Assembly (NCBI GenBank): GCA_025331125.1
Contig: JAOALB010000270.1
Location: 1 to 39,947, forward strand
Direction: 5' to 3'
DNA length: 39,947 nt
Source of the DNA: Mycogone perniciosa
Lineage: Eukaryota; Ascomycota; Sordariomycetes; Hypocreales; Hypocreaceae
Part shown: positions 1 through 12,189 of the stretch, one piece after another
How the letters are laid out: the number at the start of each line of letters is the position of its first letter
Position numbering within the stretch: the stretch's first letter is position 1
Position numbers and translations under genes: made by a program
The notes under the pieces: model-generated
Databases searched by the model: none
Told to the model about the DNA's origin: nothing
Seen by the model: only the letters and a program-made list of their open reading frames with translations

Positions 1-75
1 AGTGATCATGTTCTTATTGGCCCGTCGTTCCGATATTCTTCCGGACCCGGGCCTTGGCCTGGTCGGGTCGTGACA
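1..75. mobile_element. End of an unmutated (young) LTR, cut by the window edge
   Basis: These 75 bases are GC-rich and contain no sign of the C-to-T decay that starts immediately after them. They end in GGGTCGTGACA, so on the reverse strand they begin TGTCACGACCC, a common start for fungal LTRs. The sequence from 76 on aligns to the interior of Copia-B (around 15,730, reverse strand) without a break, so the junction lies inside a Copia gag/pol region. I infer a recent LTR element inserted into Copia-A, with GATAT (76-80) as the candidate target duplication. The left side is outside the window, so this is unproven. The alternative is a chance boundary of another repeat. Confidence 0.5.
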
Positions 76-1229
76 GATATAAGCTTTATAGTGTATATAA
101 TAAGTATATTAATATATATTAATATATAAGATATATTTTACCGCCTTTTTTAAAGCACTCTTTTTAATACTTATAGTACTATTTATTTAATAAATAACAG
201 GAATTACTTTATTCTTAACTCTTTTATTTTAAGTATAAAAAATAATTATATTAAAGCAGGAAAAGTTAAGTATTTTATAGCTAAAAGAGGATATTACCTA
301 TTAAAAAATACTCTTTATACTCTATACTAAAAAGTAGCGCGTTTAATAAAGTTTATAAATATAGCTATAGTTAAAGGATTTTATATTAATATTATATCTT
401 TATTAAAGTTTTAGAAAACAGGAATATAGTTTATGAAGTATAATAATACACTTTACATTAAGACAGTCAATTTAAATATAGTTATAGGGAAAGTAAAGTA
501 TAAGTATAATCTTTTATTTCTTTAATATAAACCTTTATTACTTTATATTGCCTTTATCTTTAAATATACTATTTTAAATAATATAACTGCTTTATTCCTT
601 TTTCTTAGCGTAGACTATTATATTTATGTAATATTAAGAAAAAGGAGAAGATTAATATATAACCTACTAATACTATACAATAATTTAAAGCAGCTCTAGC
701 ACCTATAATTAAGATATTTAAGCCTAGAAGCGCTTAAAGCACTAGTAAAAAACACAAAGAATATATATATTAAAAGAATTATATAAATAAAATATAAAGC
801 CTATGCTTTTATATATATAAAACAGGTTATCTCTTGCAGAATATTTAAAAAATAAACACTAAAACTATTTTTTAGAGTGTATTAAAATCTTTAAGACTAT
901 CTTTATAGTTATAATAAGGATAACTAGCTCTTAATGCTTAAAGAGAAATATACTTTATAGTTATATATATACCTTTTATTAAAGAGAGAATAGGATATTA
1001 TCTTTAATGCTTTCTTTAACTTTATAAATATAGTAAAAACGCAATATAATATTTTAGTGTATTTTTTTAAGTAAAATAATAAAAAAGCTATAATTGCAGT
1101 TAAAGGCTTAATACGCTTTTAAAGTTAAGTAAATATAAAAGGAATTATCTTAAAGCTCGCATTTTCCTATATATATAAGCCGAATAGCGCTTTAAAGCGC
1201 GCAAGTTAAAAAGTTATAAATAAATTAAT

Positions 1230-3730
1230 AAAGATATTTAAAGCTATAAGCCTTTTAACTAATTTATAGCTTGAAAGTATAAAAGCTGCAGTATATATTA
1301 TTAATATAAGTCTTATACATAGCCTTAATATTATATTACCTATTAAAAAAATAAAGTAATAGTTTCGCGATTTTGCGCCTTTTCTAATAAAAAAGCTATC
1401 TATAAATTTATAGCTAAATTAAAGCGGACTTTATATATATAGCTGCTGCGCCTATATATTTAACAGAGACTATAAAGCTAGCCGGAAAAAAAGAGAATTT
1501 AAAATAAAGCCTAAAAGCCTAATTAAATATCTTATTAAATATACTGTAAATAATATATATTATATTTAACTACCCTGCTTAGTAAAGGTAATTATTATAA
1601 GGAATATATAGTTTAATAAAACTAGCTTTTTTAATAGTAAAGAAAAAAGTGCAGATAAGCTATTTATAGTTAAATTAAATAAGCTATTTAATAAAGTTAA
1701 AAAAAATAAGCTGGAATTTAAACTCTTTTTAATATATATTCCTGCAGTAAAGAATACCTTTATAAATAATATAAAAAAAAGAGTATACTTTTAAAGGTAG
1801 GAATTATATAAAGTATTAAAATTAGCTTAATAAATACTTTAAGTAAACTATTAATATACTTAAAAAGACCTTTTAGTCTTTAAATATGAAAGGCTACTTT
1901 AAAATAATTAATCTCTATAAATAAAACTAGCGCGCTAATAGGAACTTTAAGTAATACTTTTAAAGCGATTTACCCTTCTTTAAAGAAAAAAAGCTAATAG
2001 AAGAATAGCTTTATATATTAAAGGTACACTACCTAATAAAAGAGGATAAACTACTATAGCTAAAGGCAGATTAATATATAAAAGATTTATTTATTTTTAT
2101 ATTAAAAGAGTAGATTTTAAAAGAAAAGCTAGCTAATAATTCTTTAAGCAGTAAAGTAGTAGCTAATACTTGCAGAAGTATAAGACTTTAAGGGAAATAA
2201 CCTATAAAAAAGGTTAATAAATATCTTTTAGTATATAAAATTAAAACATATACCTTAAATACTACTTTAAAGGATAATAAGCCTAATATATATTTAATAA
2301 TTACAAGACTTTTTAATTTAATATTATATTAACTGCTAACTAATTAATAAAAGCTGATAAACAGTAAATTAAAAAGTATAATAATAGTATTTACTATTTT
2401 TAATACAGTAATAAATTAAAAAGCTTCCTTTTAAAAAAGTATTGCTTTTAATAAATAAACTATTTACTAAAAGGATTTAGCGAAACCGCTAAAAGACTTA
2501 AAAAAGCTTATAAAATACCTATTTAAGGCTAGGTTTAAATAAGCTATATATAATAAAATTAACTCTCTGCGCATAAAAAAAGCCTAGTAAAAGATACTAT
2601 ACTTAAAGGCGAAAATAAAGCTATTACTTATATATTAAGTTTTTATATATAAGTTTAACTAAAATAAAAATCTAAAATACTATAAAGCTTAATTTATAGT
2701 TTAAAGGGATTTACAGGAATACTTTATAATAAAAAGTATATATATAGCTATATTAATAGCGCGTTTTTTCTATATATTTATTACTTTAACAGTAAGATTT
2801 AACTTTAAGTTAAAATAGTATAATATTAAAAACGCTTTTTTTAACGCTTTAAAAGACAAAAACTTAAAACTAATTATATATAAGCTTCCTAAAGGTTTTA
2901 AGCTATTAAATATCTATTTAAAGCTCACTAAAGCCTTATATAGGCTAAAAGACTCGTTAAAACTATAGTTTAATAAATTATCTTTAACTTTAAGGAAATA
3001 AAGGTTAATTTTAAGCTTTAAAGAGCCTTGCCTCTTTTATAACTAAGCTTAAAAGATTTTTATTATATTTTATATAAATAATATTTTAATTATATATTAT
3101 TATAATCATAAAGCTCTTTATATAAAGCTATTAAACGCTTTTAAAGTAAAGTATAAGCTTTATAATAAAAGGGATATATAGTAATTCCTAAATATTAAAA
3201 TTACCTAAAACTATAAAGAGTATAAAATATACTTTTCCTATAAAACTTATTTTAAAAAGGTTATAAAATAATTTAAGTTAAATAATAAAATATAGCTTTT
3301 TATAGTTTTAATACTAATTATAAAGTTTAAGAAAGCTATAATATAAGCTATAAAGGTAATTATTAAAATATATTAAGAAAAGGTAAAATCTATACTTTAT
3401 ATAGCTATTATAATAAAGCCAGATATAATATATAATGCCTTAATGTTATTGCAGTTTTTAATTAACTTTAATAAAAAGCACTTTAAAGCAGTTAACTAAT
3501 TAATTTACTATTTATATATATAGCGCTTTTTAACTTTTTAATATAAAAGGTAAAGCGAAATATAGGTTTTAACTGTTTTAAGTAATACTTTTTTCGCTAA
3601 TAATATAAATACTTAAAGATTATTTTAAAGGTATTTTATTATATTCTTTTTAAGCTTTATCCTATAAAATACTATACGCTAAAGTACTATTAATATATTT
3701 ATAATTAAAATAGAGTTACTTACCTTTACT
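1230..3730 (+). pseudogene. Copia-A pol remnant (integrase, RT, RNase H)
   Basis: The Copia polyprotein is destroyed by RIP. Integrase: about 1,260-1,330 reads like the AV.LLN part of the core, and 1,500-1,640 reads like the Copia segment KYKPKSLIGYLVGY followed by W.PCLGKVI.TRDV.F. Reverse transcriptase: YNIKNAFFNALKD (about 2,820-2,860) matches DVKNAFLNG.L; LTKALYRLKDSLKLWF (about 2,925-2,970) matches LNKALYGLKQSP.LWY, with its Trp codon now TAG. KEPCLFYN is followed near 3,060-3,090 by FYINNIL, in which both aspartates of the YVDD active site are Asn. RNase H: LSNTFFANN (about 3,570-3,600) corresponds to SDASFADD, and TRQST...EAEL is recognisable near 3,680-3,720. There are dozens of stops, so the protein cannot be made. 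Confidence 0.83.
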
Positions 3731-4442
3731 TAAATAATAAAAAAGGCAATAAGTTTATATTGCCTTTTTTAAAAAATAAAATTTAACTTTAATATTAATT
3801 GAAATATTAACTGTAATAATTAATTAATTATATATTTTATAATTAAAAAAAGTATATAAATTAATACTTACCTATATTATATTAATAGGCTTATTAAAGC
3901 TTTTCTTTAATAGCGCTTTAAATACTTTAAAATACTATTAAACTTAATAGATATATAGTTATTAAAATAAAATATATTAAAGTATAAAAGACTATTTAAT
4001 TTTAACTTAAAGGCTGTTTATTATAAAGGGTATACCCTATTACTATAATAATTAATTACCTAAAGCTTTTTACCCTTTACGCGCTTACGCGTAAAAGGCA
4101 TTATTATTACAGCTATTTAAAGCAGCTGCCTTTTTAATATAAACTAAATCCTTTTCCTTTAATAAATTAAATTAAAAGCGTAATACCTTTTTATATTAAA
4201 TTACTATTTAATTGCATTAATTTATAAATATATAAAGAAAAAATAATATATTTACTTAATGATTATTTTTATTTACAGCTTAAAAGAGCTAGTATATAAT
4301 TAATATAAGCATTAAATAACTATAAAGTATATAATTAATTAAAGTAATATAGTAAAAGTAAAAAAAATATATATTAAAAAGTATATTAATAGTTATTATT
4401 AAAATAAATAATATACTGCTAAAAGTAGGCAATAGTAATATA

Positions 4443-4901
4443 TTAAAAGAAATCTCCTTTACTAGCAATTACTGACTTTAAATAACCTTTATAAAGAGGG
4501 GATAATAATATAGTAGTAAAGGCAGCGGCAGGAGTAAAGGTAAAACTAGTAACTGCTGCAGGAGTAGCTGCAGTGGAAGCAGCTGCAGTAGGAGTTGCTA
4601 TAGCGGGAGTAGCTGCAGCAGGAGCAGTAATTAAAGCAGTAGCAGTAATAATAAAGGCAGGGGCCAGAATAAAAGCAGGAGCAGTAATAGGAGCTGTAAG
4701 AGTAGGAGGAGGAGCTAATAAAGACGCTGCAGCGCGCAGTTTAGTAAAGGCTTCCTCGCAATTCCTAGCAAGCCTTAACTCTAAACGAGAGAGAGGCCAA
4801 GCAATTAGACTAGCTAGTACAGTAACAGAAACTAGACTAGCTAGAGTAAAAGCCGGCATAAAAGCAGTAGTTAGTGTAAAAGCAGTAGTAGGTATAGCCG
4901 C
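4443..4901 (-). other. Antisense open frame in the Copia-A 3' region
   Basis: Antisense to the element, 152 codons are open from just after an in-frame TAG (4,902-4,904) to a TAA at 4,443-4,445. The first ATG of the frame lies at 4,857-4,859, giving 138 residues. The predicted product is rich in Ala, Thr, Pro and Leu. It has a non-repetitive centre containing NCEEAFTKLRAA and the end YKGYLKSVIASKGDFF. The same frame is open in Copia-B (11,007-11,378), and the two differ in length by 87 nt, a multiple of three. Much of the sequence is an imperfect GCT/ACT-like triplet repeat, so openness could come from low complexity alone. I recognise no protein family. Confidence 0.35.
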
Positions 4902-5409
4902 CTAAAAATAATTAACGCTATAATAAGCTACTTTTAAAGGGCGACTGTAATTATATTTAATTAAAGAGGTATTTTTATTTTATAATTTTATTATTAATTA
5001 ATAAAAGTATACTATAAAAAGAATATAGGAAAAGTATAATATTTATTAAAACTATATTTATACTATTAATACTGCTATTATTAATAATAATAATATTATT
5101 AATAATTAAAAAAAAAAGTAAAAAATAAAATTAAAAGATAATTAATATATTTATTTTAACTATTTAAAATTAATTTACTTATTTAAAAAGCTTTATTATT
5201 TAACTTTTTATTATTATATATTAATAATAGCTATAGTATTTATATCCCTTTTACCTTTAATAATAAAATATTAATATATATTTATAATGAAAAAGCTTTT
5301 AATTAAGTAAAAAAGGCTTTAAAAGCGCAGCCAGACAGTTATAATACTATAAATAAACTAAGATAGCAGTTAATAAAGTATTAAAAATAGCTTTATTAAC
5401 TAAAGGGTA

Positions 5410-5683
5410 TATTAAATTAAATAAATTAAAGACCTACTATTTATTAGCATTTATTAACGTTAAAGAGCTTTTATTTATTTATATAGCAGATATTAGCTAA
5501 TATATATATTGCGTAAGCAATATATTAGACTATATAGGCACTTATAATATATATATTCTATATTTTCCTTTATATTAGCTATATATATCTATAGCGAGGC
5601 CATTACAGTATATTTATTACTAAAATCAAGCTTTATTCTTATTTCTCTCTATACTCTATATAGCTATACTGCGCTCTGCAACA
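5410..5683 (+). repeat. Copia-A 3' LTR (274 bp)
   Basis: It starts at TATTAAATTAAA, the RIP-altered form of TGTTAGGTTAGG, and ends CTCTGCAACA. It is the same length (274 bp) as both Copia-B LTRs (10,227-10,500 and 17,046-17,319, inverted) and aligns along its whole length. The purine tract TAAAGGGTA lies directly upstream, as expected for plus-strand priming. The three copies are reconcilable as differently mutated descendants of one LTR with ends TG...CA. Confidence 0.86.
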
Positions 5684-5916
5684 ATATATTTATTTTAATT
5701 CTTTAAAATTAATTTATTTATTTAAAAAGCGTTATTATTTCACTTTCTATTATTATAACTTAATAATAACTATAGTATTTATATCTTTATTACCTTTATA
5801 ATAAATATTAATATATACTTATAATAAAAATGCTTTTAATTAAATTAAAAAGCCTTTAAATATATAGGTAAATAATTCTAATATTATAAAGATATTATAA
5901 TAGCAGGTAATATAGT
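5684..5916 (+). mobile_element. Copia-C: fragment of an older Copia 3' region
   Basis: Directly after the Copia-A LTR, 233 bp align in direct orientation to Copia-A internal sequence at about 5,144-5,377 (and to Copia-B, inverted, at about 10,530-10,770). This is best explained by Copia-A having inserted into the 3' interior of an older element of the same family. The fragment stops where the Gypsy-1 LTR begins (5,917). Its continuation should lie beyond Gypsy-1, and an LTR fragment of the same family and orientation is found there (about 25,335-25,548). Confidence 0.6.
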
Positions 5917-6078
5917 TATTATAATATATAAAATAGTGGGTTAAAGTAATATCTTTACTATGCCTTAAATAAAGCAAAAAGCTTTAAAAGTATAGTTTAA
6001 AGGTATAAAACTAAATTATTATATAAGGATATATATAATACTAATAAATTATTAAAAGCCAGGTTTAATGCTATAATA
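5917..6078 (-). repeat. Gypsy-1 3' LTR (162 bp)
   Basis: It is an inverted copy of the two Gypsy-2 LTRs (17,584-17,745 and 23,988-24,149) and has exactly the same length, 162 bp. On the - strand it begins TATTATAGC (from TGTTATAGC), two or three bases after a G tract that serves as the polypurine tract (seen as CCCCCCC at 6,082-6,088). The RIP-resistant G/C run stands out in an otherwise AT-rich region. Confidence 0.8.
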
Positions 6079-7739
6079 ATACCCCCCCTTTAAACTCTAT
6101 TTGCCTTTAAATAGCTATTCTAAAACTATATATATTTTAATCCTTTTATTATATTAATTATATTATAAGCAGCTACTGCATTATAAGTTTAGCTAGTCAG
6201 TTATTTTCCTTTTTTTAGTTTAAGTAGGCAGGCTAGGCTTATTAGGGTTTTTTATATAGTATTTTAAAATAGCAGTATTTTATCCTTTTAAGTCTTTTAC
6301 AGGTAACTAGTTTAATATATAGTATTTCTAGGCTATATAATAATATAAGCTATTTTTATTATAGCAGTTAAAGATATTATTAAATTTTTACTTTTCTATT
6401 ACTTTATTTATTTTATTATCTCTTTTAAAGATTTATCTTTATATATTTTGATTCTTTTATTTATTAATATTATTTTATTTTAATAAATATATTTATTAGC
6501 CTATTTTATTAACTATATATAATTTAAAAAAAAGTTATAAAATATAAAGAAAATATAAATATAGTTAAAGAGTTTAAGTTAATAGGCTTGAAGGTATAAG
6601 TTAAAGATTTTATATAAGTTTATTTATTTATTATCTCTTTTTCTTATTAAATAGTTTATTTTAAAGTATTTAATTATTTTAGGTAAACTTTATAAATAAT
6701 AACTAATTTATTTAAATACTATTTTACCTTTATATTTAATTATTTAATTTAACTATTAATCTTTAAATAATAAATTACAGAATATTTAAAATAGATTTTA
6801 AATTGTTAAAATAGCTGCTGTTAAAGTTTAAATATAAAGTAAATACTTTAATTTAATATAATTATTTTTAAATCTTTGTATAAAATATAAATATATAAAA
6901 TAAAGGTATTAATAAACTTTTCAGTATTAAATATATAAATAGTAATAAAATAATATATCTCTATTAAAAAGTATATTATTATAAGGATATTTTTATAAAT
7001 TAAACCCTGCTAACTATAGTTAAATAATAATATAATATAATTTATTAAAGTATTACTTTAAGCTTAAAATAGTATTAATAATAGTTTTAAAATTTTTTAA
7101 AAAATAAATTTATTTAACTTTATTTAAAAATATAGGTTACAACTTTTAATAAAAGTATTAATATTAATTAATATTTGCAGTTAGTAATATATATAATTAA
7201 AAAGGTTTAGTATTTTTATTTATTTTGAATATCTTTTTAGCTTAAAAAAGTATATTTAATATATAAGTTATATTTTTACTTTCTTTATTAATAAAAGAAA
7301 AAGTTATTTTTAATAATATATTTAATTACTATAGATTTAAAAGTTTTATATTACTACCTTTCAATTACTTTATATACTTTTAAGCTATTATTAAATAGCT
7401 AGATTTTAAAGCGTTTATATTATAATATTTACTATATTTAATATTTTATAAGCTTTATTAATTATTTTATTAATTAATATTTTTAAGTTAAATATTAAAA
7501 TGCTAGTTATTATAATAAAAAGGTTTTTAATATTTATATTTCTGATAATATTAATATAAATAGAAAAGTTAAAGCAGCTTTTTAAAAGTAAAGTCTTTTT
7601 TTTAATTAACTATTATTTTAATTGAATTTTATTAAAATATTTTAAAATATTTTATTTAATATTTTAAGCTTTACTGCTTTTAATTTAAATTAATAAATAA
7701 TTTAGAAATTATATTAAAATAGAAATTTAAATTAATAGA

Positions 7740-8800
7740 TTTATCTTTAATTTAATACTTTGATAGTTATAAAGTATTTTAAGTCTTTATAGTTTATAAT
7801 AATTTTAAATTTATTTTTTATATTTTAAAGTTTAAAATATTATTTATTTCATAATTTAATAATAGTTAATAGTTTTCATTATAAATTTTATAATTATATT
7901 TTATAAATAAATATTTTAATAAAAAATATATTATTAATTATAAAATGTTATTTTTATTATATTAAAAGAAGATCTTATTAAATATTTAATTTAAAATATA
8001 TATATTTAAAATTACTTTTTATTATAATTAAAAAGTATAAAGATTCAAGTCATTATAAATTCAATTTTAAAATAATTAAATATAATAGTATAAAGTTTTA
8101 TTTTATTTTAAAATATTTTTTTACAAAGCTATTTAAAGGTTTATAAATATTAAAAAAGTCTTTAATAAACTATTAATAAAAGTTTATAAAGGTTTAAAAG
8201 TTTTTTTAATTTATAATTATAGCTATTTTTTTAAAGTTTATTTTAATACTATTATTTATAATAATTAAATTAAAATATTTTATTTTTATTATTTTAAATT
8301 TATATTTTTAATATTACTTTAAAAGCTTGTATTAATTAATTTATTTATAAACTCTTATATATATTATCAATATTCCTTTTATATAACTAAATAAATTAAA
8401 ATATTATTAAAATAAATTATATACACTTTATTAAATAAATTATATAAAGTATAGTTAATATAATATTAAAAAAAGGTTAAAGTATTATAAAGGCTAAGAA
8501 TTATAATAAAAGTTTTAAATAATTTAAATTAAATTTTAAAAGCTATTTTTTATTTATATCTTTTTATAATTCTAAGTTTATTAAAAGCAGCTATTATATT
8601 TAATTTAATATCATGTTTAATATTAGATAAAATAGTTAATATCTTTTAAATTAACAGTAATAAATAGCGATTCTTTATAGTTATATTATTAAAGTTTTAA
8701 TAGGTTTAATAAATATAAATGCTTTTTTTAAATTTTATAGTAAAAAGTAAAAGGGCTATATATTTTACTTTAAACTTTTTAATCAATCTTCTAATTAAAT
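7740..8800 (-). pseudogene. Gypsy-1 pol remnant (RT and RNase H)
   Basis: On the - strand the segment near 8,400-8,440 reads FNK..II.YFNNILIY, matching the Gypsy RT active-site block with both catalytic Asp codons (GAT) turned to Asn (AAT). Nearer the element's 3' end, about 7,770-7,960, it aligns to the Gypsy-2 RNase H stretch that reads IYNKKLLAIIK and NYKNLKYF. Stops are abundant in every frame. The domain calls lean on the better preserved Gypsy-2 copy. Confidence 0.65.
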
Positions 8801-10226
8801 TTTTATTTAACTATTCTTTTATAATTTAAAGTTTATTTAATAATATTAAATTATTTTTTTAATATGATAGTTTCTTTTATAAAGATTTAATTTTATACTT
8901 TTATAATTCTTAAAAAAAAGTTTATTTAATAATTATAAAAAAGCTAATAATTTTATTTTATAATTAATTGAAAAGTCTTTTTTAAATATTACTTTTTATT
9001 AATTTTAACTTTATTTTTATAAATTTATTAATATTAAACTTTAATATCCTTTAAAAGTATTTTTATATTATAATAGTATATAAAGGATTTATAAAAAGCT
9101 ATAAGGAATAATAATTATAATACTATAAAGCTGCTTTACTTTTATAATATATTTATAAACGTACTTTTATTAAACTTTAATAATTGATATACTTTATATT
9201 CCTACTTTTTTATATTTCTTAGTAAATTTATTTAAGTTAAGTTTATATATTAAATAAATAAACTGTTATAAAATTAAATAAATAATATTATAGTAAATAT
9301 TTAAATATTTATTAAATTAGGTTATTTATATAGTATTACTGCTATACGCTTATTTAATATTAATATATTTAACTTAAAGAGTTATATTAAATTATATTAA
9401 TATAAATATTAATCGCTATTAACTATAAATATTATTAAAATTAATATTAAAGGTTTATTTAATATTATTTATATTTTAATCTTTAATCTTTTATAGGTAT
9501 CTCATTAACAAATATAATAGTAATTTTACTTTAATATTAATATAAAATTAATATATTAATCCCTTTCTCTTTATTAAAGTATTATTCTTGTTAGTATATA
9601 TTTAATATAAGCTTAAAACTTAATATTCTTTTTAACTTTCTTTTTTATACTTTAAAATATATTATTTTATTTCTCGCTAATAATCTAAAATATTAACTTT
9701 AAAGGTTTATTTAAAATATTAATTCTATATAAAATAATTATTAAATTAAAGATTATTAATATCATATAGGTTTAAAGGCAATAATTTATTAAATAGTATT
9801 ATAAGTGAAAAGTAATTATTAATATAGGCTAGTTACTACTAAAATTATATTACTATACTTATAATATTTTAAAGATAAAAGGGTTTTAATTTAAAAGATT
9901 AATAATAAAAAATATATATAGTTTTCTATATTTCTTTATTTTGATATTTAAAAGTATCTAATTAATAAACTATACTATTACTTAACTATTAATTAAAATA
10001 AAGCTCTTTAATTTAAGTAATTATATTATTAGGATTTAAGATTTTCAGAGAAAATATTAGTCTATAAAGCCTTATTAAATAGCTACTATTAATAAAGGTT
10101 AATATAATTACTAGTAAATATATAAAGAATAATATAATATAAATAAATAATAATTTACTATTTATAGTATTTAAAATTAATAGTCTATTATTAATAATAA
10201 TCTATTATATTTATAAAGGCATTAAA

Positions 10227-10500
10227 TATCGCAAAGCACAGTATAGCTATATAAAGTATAGAGAGAAATAGGAATAAAGCTTAATTCTTATAATAAATAT
10301 ACTATAATAGCTTTACTATATATATATATAGCTAATATAAAGGAAAATATAGAATATATATATTATAAGCGCTTATATAGTTTAATATATTGCTTACGCG
10401 ATATATATATTAACTAATATCTGCTATATAAATAAATAAAAGCTTTTTAGCGCTAATAAACGCTGATAAATAATAAATCTTTAACTTACTTAACCTAATA
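10227..10500 (-). repeat. Copia-B 3' LTR (274 bp)
   Basis: It begins TATCGCAAAGC on the + strand and ends TTAACCTAATA, the mutated equivalents of TGTCGCAGAGC and CCTAACA. It is preceded by target duplication TTAAA (10,222-10,226). It matches 17,046-17,319 base for base in length. On the element strand it follows the purine tract. Confidence 0.88.
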
Positions 10501-11006
10501 TACCCTTTAATTAATAAAGCTATTCCTAATACTTTATTAACTATTATCTTAATTTATCTATAGTATTATAACTATTTAGCTGCGCTTTTAAAGCCTTTTT
10601 TATTTAATTAAAAGCTCTTTTATTATAAATATATATTAATATTTTATTCTTAAAGGTAAAAGGGATATAAATATTATAATTATTATTAATTTATATTAAT
10701 AAAAAGTTAAATAATAAAGCTTTTTAAATAAATAAATTAATTTTAAATAGCTAAAATAAATATATTAACTATCTTTTAACTTTATTTTTTACTTTTTTTC
10801 TTTAATTATTAATATTATTATTATTATTAATAGCAGTATTAATAATATTAATATAACTTTAATAAATATTATACTTTTTATATATTCTTTTTATAGTATA
10901 CTTTTATTAGCTAATAATAAAATTATAAAATAAAAATACCTCTTTAATTAAGTATAGTTGCAGTTACCCTTTAAAGGTAGTTTATTATAGCGTTAATTAT
11001 CTTTAG

Positions 11007-11378
11007 GCGGCTATACCTACTACTGCTTTTACGCCAGCTCCTACTCTGGCTAGTCTAGTTTCTATTACTGCGCTAGCTAGTCTAGTTACTTGGCCTCTCT
11101 CTTATTTAGAGTTAAAACTTACTAGGAATTGCAAGGAAGCCTTTACTAAGCTGCGCGCTGCAGTATCTTTATCAGCTCCTCCTCCTACTTTTATAGCTCT
11201 TATTACTGCTCCTACTCTTACTCTAGCCCTTATTATTACTACTGCCGCTGCAGCTACTCCCGCAGCAGTCCCTGCTTCTACCTTTACTCCTCCCACTGCC
11301 CCTACTACTATACTATTATCCCCTTTTTATAAAGGTTATTTAAAGTCAGCAATTATTAATAAAAGAGATTTCTTTTAA
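11007..11378 (+). other. Antisense open frame in the Copia-B 3' region
   Basis: This is the counterpart of the frame at 4,443-4,901: 123 codons are open from just after a TAG (11,004-11,006) to TAA (11,376-11,378). It shares TLASLVS.TALASL near the start, the core NCKEAFTKLRAA, and the end YKGYLKSAIINKRDFF. No ATG lies at the position used in Copia-A, so a start is uncertain. The sense-strand frame over the same DNA is interrupted here (a CGA of Copia-A is TAA), whereas the antisense frame is not. Whether it is or ever was translated is unknown. Confidence 0.33.
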
Positions 11379-12189
11379 TATATTATTATTGCCTACTTTT
11401 AGCAGTATATTATTTATTTTAATAATAACTATTAATATACTTTTTAATATATTTTATTTTTATTTTTACGATATTACTTTAATTAATGATATACTTTATA
11501 GTTATTTAAAAAAGTTTATTAATTATATATTAGCTTTTTTAAGCTATAAATAAAAATAATAATTAAATAAATATATTATTTTTTCTTTATATATCTATAA
11601 GCTAATATAATTAAATAATAATTTAATATAAAAAAGTATTATACCTTTAATTTAATTTATTAAAGGAAAAGGATTTAATTTATATTAAAAAGGCAATTAT
11701 TTTAAATAGCTATAATAATAATGCCTTTTATATATAAGCGTATAAAGGGTAAAAAGCTTTAAATAATTGATTATTATAGTAGTAAAGTATACCTTTTATA
11801 GTAAATAGCCTTTAAGTTAAAATTAAATAATTCTTTTATATTTTTATATATTTTATTATAATAATTATATATTTATTAAGTTTAATTATACTTTTAAGTA
11901 TTTAAAGCGCTATTAAAAAAAACTTTAATAAATTTATTAATAGGTGTAAAGTTAATAAAAAAGTATGAAATCAAAAATAATATTTTTTAATATTTTTACT
12001 AAAGCTATATATTTTATATATTAATATAATATAAATAAATATTAATTTATATACTTTTTTTTAATTTATATACTTTTTTTTAATTATAAAATATATAATT
12101 AACTAATTATTATAGTTAATATTTTAATTAATATTAAAGTTAAATTTTATCTTTTAAAAAAGGCAATATAAATATATTACCTTTTTTAT

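Larger units (their letters stand above)
76..5683 (+). mobile_element. Copia-A: 5'-truncated, RIP-degraded Ty1/Copia retrotransposon
   Basis: This is the 3' four-fifths of a Ty1/Copia element. Reading through stops on the + strand gives integrase remnants (about 1,230-1,640), reverse transcriptase (about 2,750-3,110), RNase H (about 3,420-3,730), a long 3' region with an antisense open frame, a purine tract AAAGGG just before 5,410 and a 274-bp 3' LTR. The order integrase before RT fixes the Copia superfamily. Most of its length aligns as an inverted copy to Copia-B (10,227-17,319). The 5' LTR and much of gag are missing, because an unmutated LTR abuts at 75/76. Mutation is of the RIP type: CpA to TpA on both strands, many TAA/TAG, and GC left mainly in GC and CT contexts. 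Confidence 0.87.
5917..10226 (-). mobile_element. Gypsy-1, first segment (3' LTR to pol)
   Basis: This is the 3' part of a Ty3/Gypsy element on the - strand, collinear with Gypsy-2 19,622-24,149 read in the opposite direction. It includes the 3' LTR, the polypurine tract, and RNase H and RT remnants (about 7,740-8,800). The active-site region at about 8,400-8,440 reads YFNNILIY, a RIP-changed YLDDILIY. It breaks at 10,226 where Copia-B is inserted, and the last five bases, TTAAA, are one copy of the Copia-B target duplication. The element resumes at 17,320. Confidence 0.8.

Noticed and set aside
4573..4905. 110-codon + strand frame over the same low-complexity DNA in Copia-A
   Set aside because: It is sense to the element but is interrupted in Copia-B (CGA to TAA). 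Its Ala/Val/Lys-rich text is the complement of the better conserved antisense frame.
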